NCBI GenBank assembly: GCA_030435675.1
Contig: CM059621.1
Span: forward strand, 9,176,001-9,240,000
Length of the DNA: 64,000 bases
Direction: 5' to 3'
Source: Steinernema hermaphroditum
Lineage: Eukaryota > Nematoda > Chromadorea > Rhabditida > Steinernematidae
The notes beneath the pieces are model-generated. The model was not told where the DNA came from and made no database searches. It worked only from the letters and a program-made list of their open reading frames with translations. Shown one piece after another: positions 1 to 12,430 of the stretch. A program made the translations under genes and the position numbers. Within the stretch, counting starts at the first letter, position 1. Each line of letters begins with the position of its first letter.

Positions 1-1464
1 CTGAACAGCGTGCTCGCCCTCTGCCTGGCCCTAAACAAGCGACCCTATGTGAGGTGCGTTTAGGGCCTTTGCCTCCTCTCGCAACGCCTTCCAGGTACCA
101 GAGCTCCTCAAGGGACTCTCAGCGACTGAGCGAGGAGCTGACGAAGTTATTTACTCGCGAGGAGGCGCTCTTCCAGGAGCGAACGGCCGCCTCCGGCAGC
201 GACGATGACACGATGCTGCTGATTCTGAGCCGCACCGAGGACGCCGTGTCGCCCCTCCTCAACCAATGGACCTACGAGGCGATGGTCCACGAGCTGCTCG
301 GTCTCGTGCACAACCGCGTCAAGATCCCCGGCGAGGATGGCCAGCCCAACGACGTCCTCCTCTCGCCGATCCACGATGACTTCTACGCCGTGGTGAGTCC
401 TCGAGGCGCCGCGGGCCACGACCCATTTTTAAGAACATGTACCTCAACTTCGGGGAGCTTGGACAGAACATCAAGGAGCTGATGAACGAGTACCAGGCGA
501 AGGCGCAGACGCACCAGAAGCTCGAGTCCATCTCCGACATGAAGCACTTCGTCGAGCAGTACCCCCAATTCCGCAAGATGTCCGGAACCGTGTCCAAGCA
601 CATGAGCATGCTCTGCGAGCTGAACCGCCTCGTATCCAAACTGAATCTCCTCGAGGTCTCCGAGCTCGAGCAGACGATCGTCTCCAGTGGCGAGCGCTCC
701 CAGTGCCTCGACGCCGCCCAGCGCCTTCTGCGCACGCCTAGCGTCCAGGACCACGTGAGTCGCCCTCTCCTCCGGCGACACTCGCCTTCTAGGACGCCCT
801 CCGCCTCGTCATGCTCTACGCCCTCCGCTTTGAGTCGCACTCCGCCATCGCCGACGACCTCAACGGACTCGTCGCGCTCCTCAGGGAACGCAGGGTGCCT
901 TCTCACCAGATTGCCGCCATCAAGACACTCCAGGAGTACGGTGGCGCCGCGCGGCGGCAAAACGACCTCTTCGGCAATCAGTCGGCTATGGAGATCACCA
1001 AACGCTTCATCAAAGGTGCGTCCTCCCAGTCCCCTCCCCCTCTTACCGTACCCCTTACAGGCCTGAAGGGCGTCGAGAACATCTACACGCACCATCAGCC
1101 CTTCTTGGCGCAGGTGGTCGACCAGATCGTCCGCGGACGGCTCCCCGACGGCGCCTATCCCTACGTCGGCTCCGCCAACAGGTACTCGAGACCCGAGGAC
1201 ACGAGTACGGTGCTTTTTAGGGCTGCTCTGGCGAACTCGATTCCCGAGAACGTCATCATCTTCCTCGCCGGCGGAGCGACCTACGAGGAGTCCGCCTGGG
1301 TGCACAGTCATAACCAGCAGATTCCACAGCAGAAGGCCCGAGGACGCGCCGCTCCCCGGCTCCTGCTCGCCTCCACCCACGTGCACAACTCGAAAAGTTT
1401 CATCGAACAGATGACCCGACTGAGCCCCGGAGGAGGCGGTTCCACGAACGTGTCGCTCCGATAA
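1..1464 (+). CDS. vps-45: VPS45-like Sec1/Munc18 protein, 3' part (5' end outside window)
   Basis: Sec1/Munc18 (SM) family protein that binds the syntaxin-type SNARE of early endosomes/TGN and promotes vesicle fusion. The reading frame enters the window already open. Exons by frame and GT/AG: <1-53, 95-392, 434-754, 793-1015, 1061-1181, 1221-1464. Introns are 38-45 bp. Seen motifs are typical of VPS45 rather than other SM proteins: LLNQWTYEAMVHELLG, a YLNFGELGQNIK stretch, YPQFRKMSGTVSKH, the GLKGVENIYTHHQP block and IIFLAGGATYEE near the C-terminus. The last intron (1182-1220) is 39 bp, so it could be read through in frame; I favour splicing because the 13 residues it would add break the conserved YPYVG...VIIF spacing. 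Stop TAA at 1462-1464. The gene converges on rpn-2 with only 74 bp between the stops. The N-terminal half is missing because of the window edge. Confidence 0.93.
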
Positions 1465-1538
1465 CCAAAACCAATCTATTACCGAAAAAATAATTTATTC
1501 ATACTTTAACATTTACACAGATGATTTTAATGCCGAGT

Positions 1539-4500
1539 TCAGTACTGCGCCACGACGATTTCGAACGGTGCTGGAGGTTCCGGTTCAGTCTTTGACGATT
1601 CGGAAGTATTGCTGCTTCCTCCGGCGGCGACGAGTTCAACGATATCCTCCTTTTCTAGACCTTCCTTCTTGTCGCGGAGCATGATGATGCCTCCTTGGCT
1701 TAACGCCTTCAACGGCTTGTAGCGAGTATTATCGGGCATCGACAAAGTTTTGAGCTGCAACCGCACGGCGCGTGCCGGATTCTGAATCGTATGGGTGCTC
1801 GCCTCAGGCTCTTTCCTAAAAAATGAACAATGTGAGAGGGGAACAAGAACAATTTTTTACTTTTCCTCTGACTTCACAGTCGCGTCCTTAACATCCTTCG
1901 GCTGAGCCTGCTCTTCACCGTCAACTTCCATTTTTTCCTCCTTTGCAGGCGATGCTTGTTCTTTCTTCGATTTCGCGTCCTTCACTGCAGCTTCTTTTTC
2001 CTGCTTATCCTTTTTCGTCAGCTTCTTTTTGTTGGTGACTGACAAAACTGCAGTTTCAACCTTCTCACTCTCTTCCTTTTTCTTCTCCTCCAAAGGTGGT
2101 GGGTAAGCAAACATGGAAGCCTTCGCATTCGAACGAAATTCGGTCTTCGGCATCTGAATCGTATTAGTTGTGTGCTAAACGTAGAACCGGCTGCATACCT
2201 GCAGATCCTTGTTTAAGCCGATAAGGCAGGTAGGGCGGAAAGAGAGTGATGCAAAGTGCGCCATTGAGTGCCAGTACCAGTGTTGCAGGAAAATAAAGGT
2301 ACCAACAACGCTCGTCATATCAGGCTGTCCGGTGCGATTATGAAGAGAAATTGTGACGTTTCGGCCTCCGGCGTCAAGAATACCTTGAGCAATGATGGCA
2401 CCAAACTGAAAAAAAAAAATTCATTTGCTTCTTCACTAACCAATTATTACCTTGGTGATAGAGTCTTCACCTTTCTCAGTGATCATTTTGTTCAGTGTTT
2501 TACGGTACTCAACAACCTTGGAGCACGTCGGTTCGGTTTGTTGAATGAGAATGAACGAAAGCGCAATGATTGCTCCCTGGCGGACAAAATTTTCCTTAGC
2601 GGCAAGGAGAGGTTCAAGAAGAGCGATTGCTTCTTTGTATCCGGAACCAGCGCAAGCAATGCCAAGAGCAACAGCCGCTCCGTAGCGCACATGTCCGTTG
2701 AAGTGCTCAACAAGCATACCAGTGTAGCTAATGCATTGTTCCGGATCACTGAAACCAAACTAGTCAGTACAACGAAAACCGGAGAAAAACATACTTGCTC
2801 AGGACAAAACCAATTGCAATAACAGCAAATCGCTTCACATCATTGTTCGGGTCAGCAGCAACCTTCGCCAACAGACGACGTACAACATCGGCTTTGCCAG
2901 TACCAGCATAAGCCATAGCGAGCATGCAAACACCGGTCTGTCGCAGGATAGCATGCGCCTTATCGTCCAACAGCCGGTTAACTGACTGTTCAACTTCATC
3001 TTGCCTGCCGTACGCCAAGAGAGCCATGCCAGTGCGAAGACCTCTCTATAACATGAAAAGATAAAGGCTACTACGAAACACTCCCTACCTCAATCTTATC
3101 GTGCTGGGTGTCGTAAATATATTGCTCCATGTCTCTCAAAACTTGCGTGTTGAGACTGCCAACCATGACAAGACCCATTGCCGTTGCAGCAGCTTCACCA
3201 ATAACGGCATCATCCTGGTATAACGCATCTCGCAGAACTTGGTACACTTCGTCACTGTGAGTACCCATCGCGGCCAAACCAAGGCCGAGGCAAGCACCAT
3301 GTTTAACTGCCGCTGTTGAACCCTTCGACAACTGATCCATCAAGTATTTGATGACCTCTTCGTTTCCATGGTTGACATGCATCAGGCCGTAAGCGTAAAG
3401 AGAGCCACCTTCTTTAAAGCCAAACTGATCCGTAGTCTCCTTCGGAAGATAAGGATCCAGCAATTGGAGCGCTTTGGCTTCGTGTCCCTAAAAACAAGGA
3501 AAAACTTGAAACAGCAATATATCACTGACTAACCTTGTGAATCAAGCCAAGCGTTGCAACGGCATTGAATTTGTTCCAATTGGTTGCCTTCGAAATCCAC
3601 TCCAGATTATCCCGCAGGAAATCATCGCAAGTGGTTCCAACGTGCATTAGACCATTAGCAATGACAGTTGCGTTGTGGGCACTTGCGGTACGCACGGAAT
3701 CTTTGATTTGTTTCAACACCAACATGTCGGTCTTGTTGTTCTTGATCAAGAACTGCATGTGGTGCTTGATGGTTTCTTCACCGCGCAGAATTCTCCTCAG
3801 ACGGTTGTTCACTTCAGGTGCCATCTTCATCGCCGATTTTTCTTCTGTCTCGGTCTTCTCAACCGACGATGCCTGTTCGGAAACAGTTTCCGAATCCTCT
3901 TCAGAACCGTCAGTGCTTGTTGCCGTGACAGTTGTTGTAGACACGGTGGACGTAGCTGATGTCGATGTCACTGATGAATCCGTTGTTGTCACAGACGACG
4001 TGGTAGCTTCGGTAGTCCCTGCGCTATCCTCGACACCAGGAGCGAGGGACTTCTCGATCTTGTCAATAAAGCGCTGAGTCGCATTCTCGTACAAATCAAA
4101 GGACAGTTGATAGGCAAGCAGCTCATTCTAAACAGAAAAACCATAATATTCAGAAATTACTACAGTCTGGGATTCACCTTGTTGTGAACTAAACGATTTA
4201 GAATATGCGCAACAGCTTCCGGCTTATCAAGCTTGATCAAGCATTCGCACATGGAGACAAAATCCGGTTCATTGAGTTCCGAAAACAGGCGGAACAGTGT
4301 GTCCAAGACCGCACCTCGGAACACGCTTTCTAATTGAGACGATAGAACCTTTGCGACGGTCTCAGTGAGAAGGGTAGTTTGAGCAGCTTGGTCCTTGTTC
4401 TGCTTGACGGCAGCCTCGAGCATATCAAGTCGTCTCGTGTCCAAGGCGAGCCCGATAACGTAACGCAGCTCGTGTTTCTTCATGTTGCGTTCGAAAATAC

Positions 4501-5063
4501 GATTGACCAAGGCTTCCAAACGCGTATCGACGTTCTTCTCGCCAGCTTGACGCTTCGCCTTATACGTATCCAGTGCTTGTTCAATGATTTTGTTAACGTA
4601 CTAAATGAAAATAAATTTCAGAAACATAATGTGAAGTGAATGATACCTGTTCATCTTGTGGGCCAATAATACGAGCAGCTGGACGCGGTGTCAGCTTGAA
4701 GGCATCCTCAGCTGCCAGGGCCAGATCTAAGCTACCGCTGTAGTCACCCAAGCAGTACGCCACCTTCGAAGCGAGCAACGCTGCTTTCAGGCGTTTCTCG
4801 AAACTCATGTCTTCATAAAGTCTCTCAATGTCAGAGATATAGTCGGCCACTTCGAACCACGTCGGCGTGAGGACTTCCCAGTCATCGAATGTTTCGATGA
4901 TAAGGGCTTTGTCCTTTTGCGAATACTTCTCGCTGCTCAGAGCGAGCATGAACGCACCTTAATGGAGTAAAAATGAATTCTCTGACTTTCAATAAAAACA
5001 CTTACTGGCATCTTGTGGTCCGCCGACCTGATTCTTCCACTGGTTGAGAAGATACAGCGTCAT
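1539..5063 (-). CDS. rpn-2: 26S proteasome regulatory subunit RPN2 (PSMD1)
   Basis: Largest non-ATPase base subunit of the 19S regulatory particle; a PC-repeat scaffold that docks RPN1/RPN10/RPN13. About ten exons on the minus strand encode the whole family architecture: N-terminal helical part ([30 protein letters not shown]), an acidic/Ser-Thr linker (about 3835-4060) of variable type, then proteasome/cyclosome repeats such as [55 protein letters not shown]-like and YVRQGAI-like units. After these come the Lys/Glu-rich segment (1857-2153) and the conserved tail [22 protein letters not shown]. Stop TGA at 1539-1541. The start chosen is the ATG at 5061-5063; TTTCAG lies 10 bases upstream and fits a spliced-leader acceptor. 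A minus-strand AATAAA lies at 1494-1499. The start is the least certain part, since the human protein has a different extreme N-terminus. Confidence 0.95.
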
Positions 5064-8000
5064 CGTTGCTACTGAAAGAAAATAAGAAGTAGTCGGACGA
5101 TTCCCGCGATCAACAAAAGTTTCCACACGACGGCAAAAACGACCACTCGGCTGCAGCAATCCTTCAGCAAATGGTCAAGGCGGGCGCGACTGAACGGCCG
5201 ACCTATCATCACGTCGTTTGAAACGGGTCGTGGCGGGAGTCTGCAGACACCGTTGTATCACAACGATTTCGCGGAAGTACAAAATCTCGAAAGTCACCGT
5301 CTCCACACGATTTAAATCCAGCGAACCTTTCGAAGAATCGATGCCCCATCCGACTAGCATCGCACGTCAATCACGCGAGCGGGTGTGCCACCATGTGGTA
5401 GATGCCATGCAGTTGGAAATGACAACTCCCGAACATTATTCCCTTTAAAGTGCCTATAGAGTTGTTCGTAATACAGTATTTCGCCATTTCTCCTTCTACA
5501 GGAAAGAAGGACCGTAAGGAAGCTAAGTGGCAGGAGGGTAGCATCGAGTTTCAATGTTGTAGTCATTTTTTCGTTAAAGGTGTGAGAATTCAGCGGTACT
5601 CAACTAGTGCGGAGTCATTGTTTAATGTTTGAGCTGTCCAGATGACTCCAGAGGATGACCGCAAACACTTCCCCATGAAGGCCTGCTTCCTCCTGCCACT
5701 TATAGCTTCCCCTTAAGGTCGTTATTTTTCCGTAGACGTTGAGCATTGCGAAAACACCGAGGACACTTACGATAAACGGTGCAATTTCCGGATGAGTAAC
5801 GCTCACCCAATCTTCGGGATGTTCCCCTGGGAGTAAGCGATTCTGCGGGCCTCGAGTGACTTCACGGAGTACTGTAGGATGTAGATGGATGTTTTGTCCG
5901 GGCCGTTTTGGCAAGAAGCCTGAGTGCATGGCAAATTGGCGACTCTTAGCGTCATCCCGCGGAACATGAGACATCTGTTTTCCACCCTCAGCTGGATCGT
6001 CCCCTCTAAGGGCAAGTCACCGTCGGTCGTCTGATCCGCGCTTCTGACTCACACAGTCTCCATCCTGTTTGCCTCCCTGAGTGCACGAATTCGATCCGTC
6101 TTCGGTTTCGGCCTCCTCCTCCGGAATCTGCGTCGGCAGGCTGAATTATCACGGGCGGCGAGCTAATAATAAGCCTCTCATCGCTATTTTCGGAGTCCTT
6201 TTAGTGCGACCCGGATCGCGGTCTGCATGCGAGTCCCGTGGGCGACCGATGGGACGATTCGCATATCTGAGCGCGTTTGTGCATAGGCGAGTGGGGCCGG
6301 GACCTCCTCGAGAGCATTCCTTCGCCGGACGACTATGCAATTAGGTGGCGCCGATTTATGGTATCGTTCGTCGACGGATACTTTGCATACCTTTTGACGG
6401 GGGAGGCGATTATTGTCGCGCGGATAATTAGGAATCTCCGAGCGCCTCTTGATTCCTAATCTCGAGTCCCTATCTGTTTTCGCCTCCCCACCCAAAACAG
6501 GCCTCGTTCCTCATAGCTTCTGAGAAGCCAGTTCCACTCTGTTGCAGGCGGTCCCTTTGGTCGATTTGGTCCCGATTGTTCTTTGGAGGCGTCTCCTCTG
6601 TCCACTTTGCGGCGCCAAAAAAGTGACGCCGTCCGTCCAGGCTGTCACTAGTGATCAAGTGAGGTCCCCTCTCCAGAAGGCTGCAGACCTGTCCAGGACG
6701 CGTCTTCCGGCCGCCCTGATATCATTTCCCTTTTTGTCTCCATGGGAAAACGCGTTCTGTTTGTCCGCGCCAGCGGATTTCCGCCGCCGAGAAGATGTCA
6801 GAAGTGCTAATTGGACGCTCCCTCCGGCTCCTTTGTGCTCCGAGCTCTGTTTTTCGGCCCTCGCGTGTGTGCCCTCCAGAAGTTGTCGTAGCGCCCCGAA
6901 GGCGTCCTCGTGGGTGATTAGATTTTTGCGTTTATTTCCGCTGCAAACACGGAGGAGGGGCCAAAAGTAAATTGCTCTCTTCGCCCCCTCGGCGTCCAAT
7001 TGGTCCGGGAGCAGTGCCTGAACCCTGGACTCCATCTCCCTTTCTCCAACGAGGAGACGGCGCCAATTATTTTTTATTCATTACAATTATTTTGTGATTA
7101 TGTTGTTGTTTCGCCGCCGGATAGGGATGTTCGGTGGGAGGGAACAGGCTCCGAGGCGCCACAGTTCTCCGCGAGTGTTTGCAGCGTCGCCGGGGCGAAC
7201 TCCACGCAAGAATGCGTCCATTGACGGCGTCGGCACCTGGCCGTCGCCAAAACAAAGACCCGACCTCTCGGCACCCGATTTTTCACAAATTTTCGGATAA
7301 TCTCCTCGTCGTCTCCCGCAAAGATTAGCATAAATCAATTTGGCTTAGCCCTATGGCCCATCATCTAGGCTCATTGGGAATGCGAAAATGAGCGAAGGCG
7401 CGGCCGATTCCGTCATCATTCACCTCAACGACCTCCCGGCAAGGCCCTCCTCGAACGCCTCGTGACCGCCCCGGGGCCCTTCGCCTCCTCCGAAGTCGTG
7501 CGAGCCCCTCCGGAGCATCGGCGACGCCTAATCCACCACTAATCTGGACGTCATTCTCCTCCAAAACAACGCCAATTTAGCACCTGCTTAAGTATTTCCC
7601 CGGGAGACGAGGGCGAAGATTGCGACGTCGTCTTGCCTCCAGATGTGCCTCTTTCCGCCGGGCGCTTTTTGGGCCCTCATCAAATCGTCCGCCGCCTCAT
7701 CCCGCCCCCTGTACTGTAGCCAGACGCCCTCCGGCCACCTATAGGGAGGGTCGACAGTTCCGTCGCCGGTGGCATGACATCGGGCTCACGAGCCGCGGAA
7801 TCCGGAGATCCGGATTATCTTGGCTTACTCGACGTGCTTCGGCAATTCCCGCGATCGGAGCGTGGGGGGCGGAGTCCTCAAAAACACCTCGGGGCCGCGG
7901 GAACGTTTCTTCCGCGGGACTTAGTGTCGCCGCCGAGGGCGCCGGTGGCAGCGCGAGCATCTGCCTGTTGACTTACCCATTCAGCTTCCCGCCCGCCTCC

Positions 8001-8286
8001 CCGGCCTCGCACGAATCCGGAGGCCCTCGTCACCTGGCTGTTTGCTCAGAGAACCACTTTCGCGCCCCTTCTTGCCCACCGTTCCCTTTCCTGTCCCTCC
8101 GGAGGCCGTTACGGTCCCGGAGACCCTCATTAAGATTTGTTTTCGTTTCCGCCGCGACCTTTCGACGACGTCCTCCGAATCCCAATTTATCGCGCGAACA
8201 GATGTCCTCTCGGCGTTGTCATCTTCGCGCATCCCTCCGCACTCCTCCGATTTCAGAAATCGTCCGCCGGAGGAGCCGAAGCCGCG
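5064..8286. other. Long spacer upstream of the amine receptor gene
   Basis: Apart from one small minus-strand ORF (5615-5974, listed separately) I see no convincing gene. The open frames in 6.0-8.0 kb lie in all frames, show no domain and lack consistent splice sites. This is probably regulatory DNA for rpn-2 (left end) and for the GPCR gene at 8296. Confidence 0.4.
5615..5974 (-). CDS. Hypothetical small protein, possible single membrane segment
   Basis: Open frame of 119 codons. After a polar, Pro/Arg/His-rich N-terminal half it has one hydrophobic stretch (IAPFIVSVLGVFAMLNVYG, about residues 66-84), then a short polar tail. The ATG directly follows AAAACAG, which could be a cis- or trans-splice acceptor. 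A strong GTAAGT lies inside the hydrophobic stretch; splicing from it to a later CAG would remove the membrane segment in frame, so the gene model is ambiguous. I do not recognise a family. The layout (short basic N-terminus, one TM) resembles small inner-mitochondrial-membrane subunits, but no diagnostic motif supports this. It may be a chance ORF. Confidence 0.3.
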   Translation of the reverse strand: MSHVPRDDAKSRQFAMHSGFLPKRPGQNIHLHPTVLREVTRGPQNRLLPGEHPEDWVSVTHPEIAPFIVSVLGVFAMLNVYGKITTLRGSYKWQEEAGLHGEVFAVILWSHLDSSNIKQ

Positions 8287-8295
8287 ATGGAATAA
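8287..8295 (+). promoter_or_regulatory. Two-codon upstream ORF abutting the GPCR start codon
   Basis: ATG-GAA-TAA occupies 8287-8295 and the presumed receptor start codon begins at the next base (8296). If the leader includes this site, ribosomes would terminate exactly next to the main start. Confidence 0.5.
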
Positions 8296-10559
8296 ATGGA
8301 ATCCTCCGCCTGGTCGTTCACCTCGGCCGTCGCCGACGGCACCCGGGGCCTTCCGGAGGCCGGAAGTGGCTTCTCGCGCGTCCTCTGGACCTTCGGCCCC
8401 GCCGTCCTCTCCGTCATCGGCGTTGGCAACGTGCTCGTCTTCCTCGCCATCGGCACTGACCGGCGCCTCCAGAACAAGACGAACTTCTCGCTCTTCTCCC
8501 TGGCCATCGCCGACCTCCTCGTTTGCGTCCTCGTCATGCCCCTCTGGATGGTCACCCACGGCCGGTACGGTAAGTGATTCGTTCGCGTGTCCGGCGCCCC
8601 CTAATGAATTTCATGTCGGCTGTTTACTGAGCAAACAGAAGCGCCGCCAAGAAGTGGCGCCTCCACGGCTCGTCTAACTTAATAATCGCTGTGAAATCGG
8701 CGAAGCACCCAATAAATGAGCGTCGTTTCCCAACCCGGTCGTCAGGTTGTCCAGGGAGACGCGTATGCAGAGGCCTTTTTACGAACGGTTTCGAGGCGCT
8801 CTCCTCCGGAGGGTCACTCCACAGGGGCGATGACGCACATTCGTTCTTTCCCCGACTCGAACAGTCTCTTCGAAATCTAGGGGTGCACTTTCAGGGGCGG
8901 GCTACGTCAGCTACAGGCTATGCTTCACCTATGTGTACGCGGACGTCTTCCTCTGCACGGCCAGCATCGTGCACATGTCGATGATCTCGCTGGACCGCTA
9001 CGTGGGCCTCTCGCGACCCTTCATGAAGAGTCGCAAATCGCGCAAGGCCATAGGTGTGCAGATCGTCTCCATCTGGCTGCTCACCAGCGTCATCACCTCG
9101 CCCTTGGCGATCCTCGCCTACAACGACGAGTCGAACGTCTTCGACCGGGAGCACCAGACGTGCGGCGTCTTCAACCGCGGCTTCATGCTCTACGGCTCGC
9201 TCTTCTCGTTCGTGCCCTCCCTCTTCCTCTCCGTGTTCACCTACGTGCAGACCCTCAAGATCCTCAACGACAAGGCCTCCCTCTCCTCCCACAACGGCCA
9301 CGACCACTTCAACAACGGCCTCCGGCGCTCGCGACCCCCCACGCGCAAGAACACCCACGGCAGGTAGGCCCAGAATCCACTCCCCCAAAGACGTCCCTTG
9401 CAGTCGCAACGGGACCGCAGTGCACAAGGCGAGCAGCTTCTCCTACACCTCGTTGGGCACGCCTAACGCCGTCTCCCGAAAGCCCACCTGCGCCTCGGCC
9501 CTCTCCGCGGGCCACGTCGAGACGGTGCTCCGCGAGGAGGCACCGAAGAAGCCGTCTCCGTTCCGCGCGAAGATCGACCGGCTCCGCGACCGTACCTCCT
9601 CCATGCTCACCATTATCAGCTCGAAGATGGGCCGCAAGAGCTCCATGCACTCGACCTCTGAGAAGATCGCCAACGAGCGGAAGGCCACCCGCGTGCTCGC
9701 CGTCGTCTTCTGCACTTTTCTCGTCTGTTGGTGCCCCTTCTTCACCTACAACATCATCTACGCCGTCTGCGCCGAGCGCTGCGCCATCCCCGAGTTCATG
9801 AGCACCCTCTTCCTCTGGCTCGGCTATATTAGCTCCACGATGAACCCGCTCATCTACACCATCTTCAATCGTCGCTGGCGCCTCGCCTTCCGGCGCATCC
9901 TCCTCGGCCAGTGCTTCCGCCGCGATCCCCGCAGTCTCAACTATTCCCGCAACCAGACCTTCGTCCCCGCGGAGACCCACACCTGGTGAGCAGCCCTAGT
10001 AGTTCTAACCCCCACCCTCTCCAGGTCCAACTTCGACCGTCCCTTGGCGGCAAAGGAGAACGGTGGCGCTTCCACGATGGTCGCCTGGGGCGTCGAGCCC
10101 TTCCGGGAGCCCTTCCGCCGTGAGAACAGCGTCGACTCCTCCGGTAGGGGCAACAGCGTCCGGCGCCTCCAGAGGCACCCCACGCGCCTCTCCTACAGGC
10201 AGAACTCGGAGAGTTCGGGCGTCGGGAGCCTGGAGCAGCCGTGGAGGCCCCTCCGCAGCGACAAGGTCTCGCTTCCGGAGACGCAGAAGCCGAGCGTCTC
10301 CAGCGACAAGCCCCTTCTGGCGCTGAGCGACGAGGACGACACCGAGTCCTTCCACTCCGCCGCCGATGAGAAGCTCCTCCTCGAGGAGGAGAACACGGAC
10401 TTCCCGAGAGCCTCCGAGATGCGCCGCTCCGCCACGGGATTGCCCCCGCCGCCCGCCGCGTCGCTCCCGAAGTCGCGCTCCTCGGACGACTTCGGCTCCG
10501 ACGACCAGCTTCGCTCCGAGGAGCTCCGCTCTATGCTCCAGAAGGAGACGTTCCTCTGA
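8296..10559 (+). CDS. Biogenic-amine G-protein-coupled receptor (serotonin/dopamine type)
   Basis: Rhodopsin-family receptor of about 619 residues. Exons: 8296-8569, 8895-9363, 9404-9985, 10025-10559. All phases agree, and the first intron is 325 bp. TM1 and TM2 are in exon 1. Exon 2 holds TM3 with Cys3.25 and the amine-binding Asp3.32 (YADVFLCTASI), then the ISLDRYVGLSRP version of the DRY motif, TM4 and TM5. Exon 3 has a long third intracellular loop, then SEKIANERKATRVLAVVF leading into TM6 (FLVCWCPFF) and TM7 (LFLWLGYISSTMNPLIY). The short TM6 Lys/Glu-Arg-Lys junction and WxGYxSS in TM7 match amine receptors of the 5-HT2/dopamine/octopamine group. The ligand cannot be fixed from this. The roughly 180-residue C-tail is unusually long and rich in Ser/Arg, with probable kinase sites. 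AATAAA follows at about 10640. Confidence 0.9.
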
Positions 10560-11373
10560 CCTCCCGCCACTCCCCCCGGGTACTGCCGTCGACGCCGATT
10601 ACGGTAATCGAGACACTTCGCTTACGAGTACTTTCCATCGAATAAACGAAATTTGTGACATTCGACGCCGCCCGGTGACTAATTGGGGGCCCCGTCGCAA
10701 AAAAAAACGTATCGCCACCGCAATCGCATCTCTGCGGTAGTGATTTATCGCCCTCAATTAGGGTTAGTGGCGGCCCGGAGCAACGACTTGTGTGGGCTTT
10801 TTAGGGAATTAGGGGGGAGACCCGCAAAAAGCGGTCGTCGAGCCGATGATCACCTGGACCCCTCGGAGGGATCCGATTTCTCGCGGAGCAGGCGCCGTCT
10901 TCTGTAGGGATCTTGTTTACGACGCGGCCGTCTCCGCTTAATCAGGGGGAAAACGAATCAATTTTCCCATCTCAGTATTTAGAGTGCACGGATAAAACGC
11001 TTTTATTGGATCTACGTAGAGCCTCTAACGATAAAAAGAGAAATATGTGATCAATTACCTTGATATGGACGCTTCACAACGACAATTCGACTCTCACCCC
11101 TCCGATGCCCCCCTAACCGGCACCTAGAAGGGCGCAATTAGAAGGGCGCTGTTTCGCCTCTGGAGTCAGAGCAGGGCTGCACTTTCCCTTCGAGAGCCCC
11201 TTTTCGTCACAGAACTTGTCAGGTATAAACTTGTGAAGAGGACAACCATAAATGGCGGAGTGCAGGCCTGCACTTCAGAACGCACCTCCACAAGGGACCC
11301 TCCTATTCTCGGCACTTCCTAAAACTGATACAGCGCGGGGGTGTGCCGCGGCGAACGTTTATTATTTAAGCCG
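10560..11373. other. Spacer, no gene seen
   Basis: Contains the 3' UTR and the AATAAA of the amine receptor gene near its left end. The short ORFs are inconsistent in frame and show no domain. Confidence 0.5.
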
Positions 11374-11535
11374 CGTTCACGAACCTCCCGACGCGACGCG
11401 ATGCGATCTGACATTCGTGAACGGGTGTTCACGAACGCGCCGATCGTCAGCCGACGCGACGTCGGCCGACAGTCGGCCGACGTCGCGTCGGGAGGTTCGT
11501 GAACACTCATGGTCGGCCGACCGTCGGCCGACGCG
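11374..11535. repeat. CG-rich palindromic repeat, copy 1
   Basis: Built from interleaved inverted words. GTTCACGAACCTCCCGACGC near 11377 is matched by the reverse complement GCGTCGGGAGGTTCGTGAAC near 11485-11504. Between and after them are multiple CGTCGGCCGA/TCGGCCGACG palindromes and a central CGTGAACGGGTGTTCACG palindrome-like word. The same words recur at 17.85-18.05 kb, so this is a dispersed family, probably a MITE or satellite-like unit. No coding capacity. Confidence 0.65.
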
Positions 11536-12430
11536 ATTTTGCCTTATGATCCAAAATATCAAAACGGTTTGAAATTCTCGGCGGATGCCTTGTGCGAGGT
11601 CTGAATTTTTTGATGACTACAGGTTACCCATGATGCATAGACACCGATTTTCAGCCCGAAACGAATTTTTTGCTTGACGACGCTGGTCATCGATGAGCTT
11701 ATAGCCATGACTATCCACGTTAGGGAACTTCTCATGTTTAAGTGGATTTGGTCCGTGTTTTGTCACGGTTGTCAACTGTGACTTGTTCTAGAAACATTCG
11801 CAGGTCGGGCCAAAATTACGAAATGCCACACGTTCGTACCAATTAGGGAAGACTTCGGAAAGGTGATTTTAGAACTTTTCAGAGATACAGGGTGTTATTA
11901 GTAAATTTCGTGGGTTCGACCCGTTGGCAACAGGTCATAGATTGGGAAAATTCGGACATTCGGTTAAGTTGGGAATCGCACGGCGTGTCAGCATAAGGGA
12001 AATTAGTTCACGTAAGCGTCCGCCGTTTCGTGGCGGGACCTGGTCGCTTTCTGGGTAGTTTTTGGCCAATCATTCCGTGCAGATCAGTCCGTTCGCACTA
12101 ATTCCGATGGCAAATCACAAGCTATCGATTGATACCAAAATATCAAAAATCCCAAAAATTTGACTTTTTTCGGTCATTTTTCGACCTCTTTTTTAACTTT
12201 GCTCGACACTCAGGACATTAGAACTAAATTCATATGTTGAATTTGTGCGTTAGAGTACGTTAGAGCGTACCGACTGCGCAAAAAATACGCTATCTACAAA
12301 AAGTTATTTCGCACTTATGGCAGGTCGTTTTTTGCGAAAAACGACGATTTCAGTAGTAAGTTGCTGATTTCTCTGCGAATAATGCATGATATCAAAATTT
12401 ATATGTTGAAGTTGTGCGCCGTTGTCTCCT
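11536..12430. other. AT-rich, repeat-derived non-coding stretch
   Basis: No ORF of note. CCAAAATATCAAAA occurs at both ends of the stretch (about 11550 and 12137). A diverged pair of units containing CATATGTTGAA/TATATGTTGAA lies about 170 bp apart (about 12230 and 12400), so the stretch looks like a degraded mobile-element remnant. Confidence 0.4.

Noticed and set aside
319..1386. 355-codon minus-strand ORF
   Set aside because: It lies antisense to well-supported vps-45 exons in GC-rich sequence, where antisense frames stay open by codon bias; no domain seen.
6542..6970. 142-codon plus-strand ORF upstream of the GPCR
   Set aside because: Cys/Ser/Arg-biased without a domain, and an overlapping minus ORF of similar length exists.
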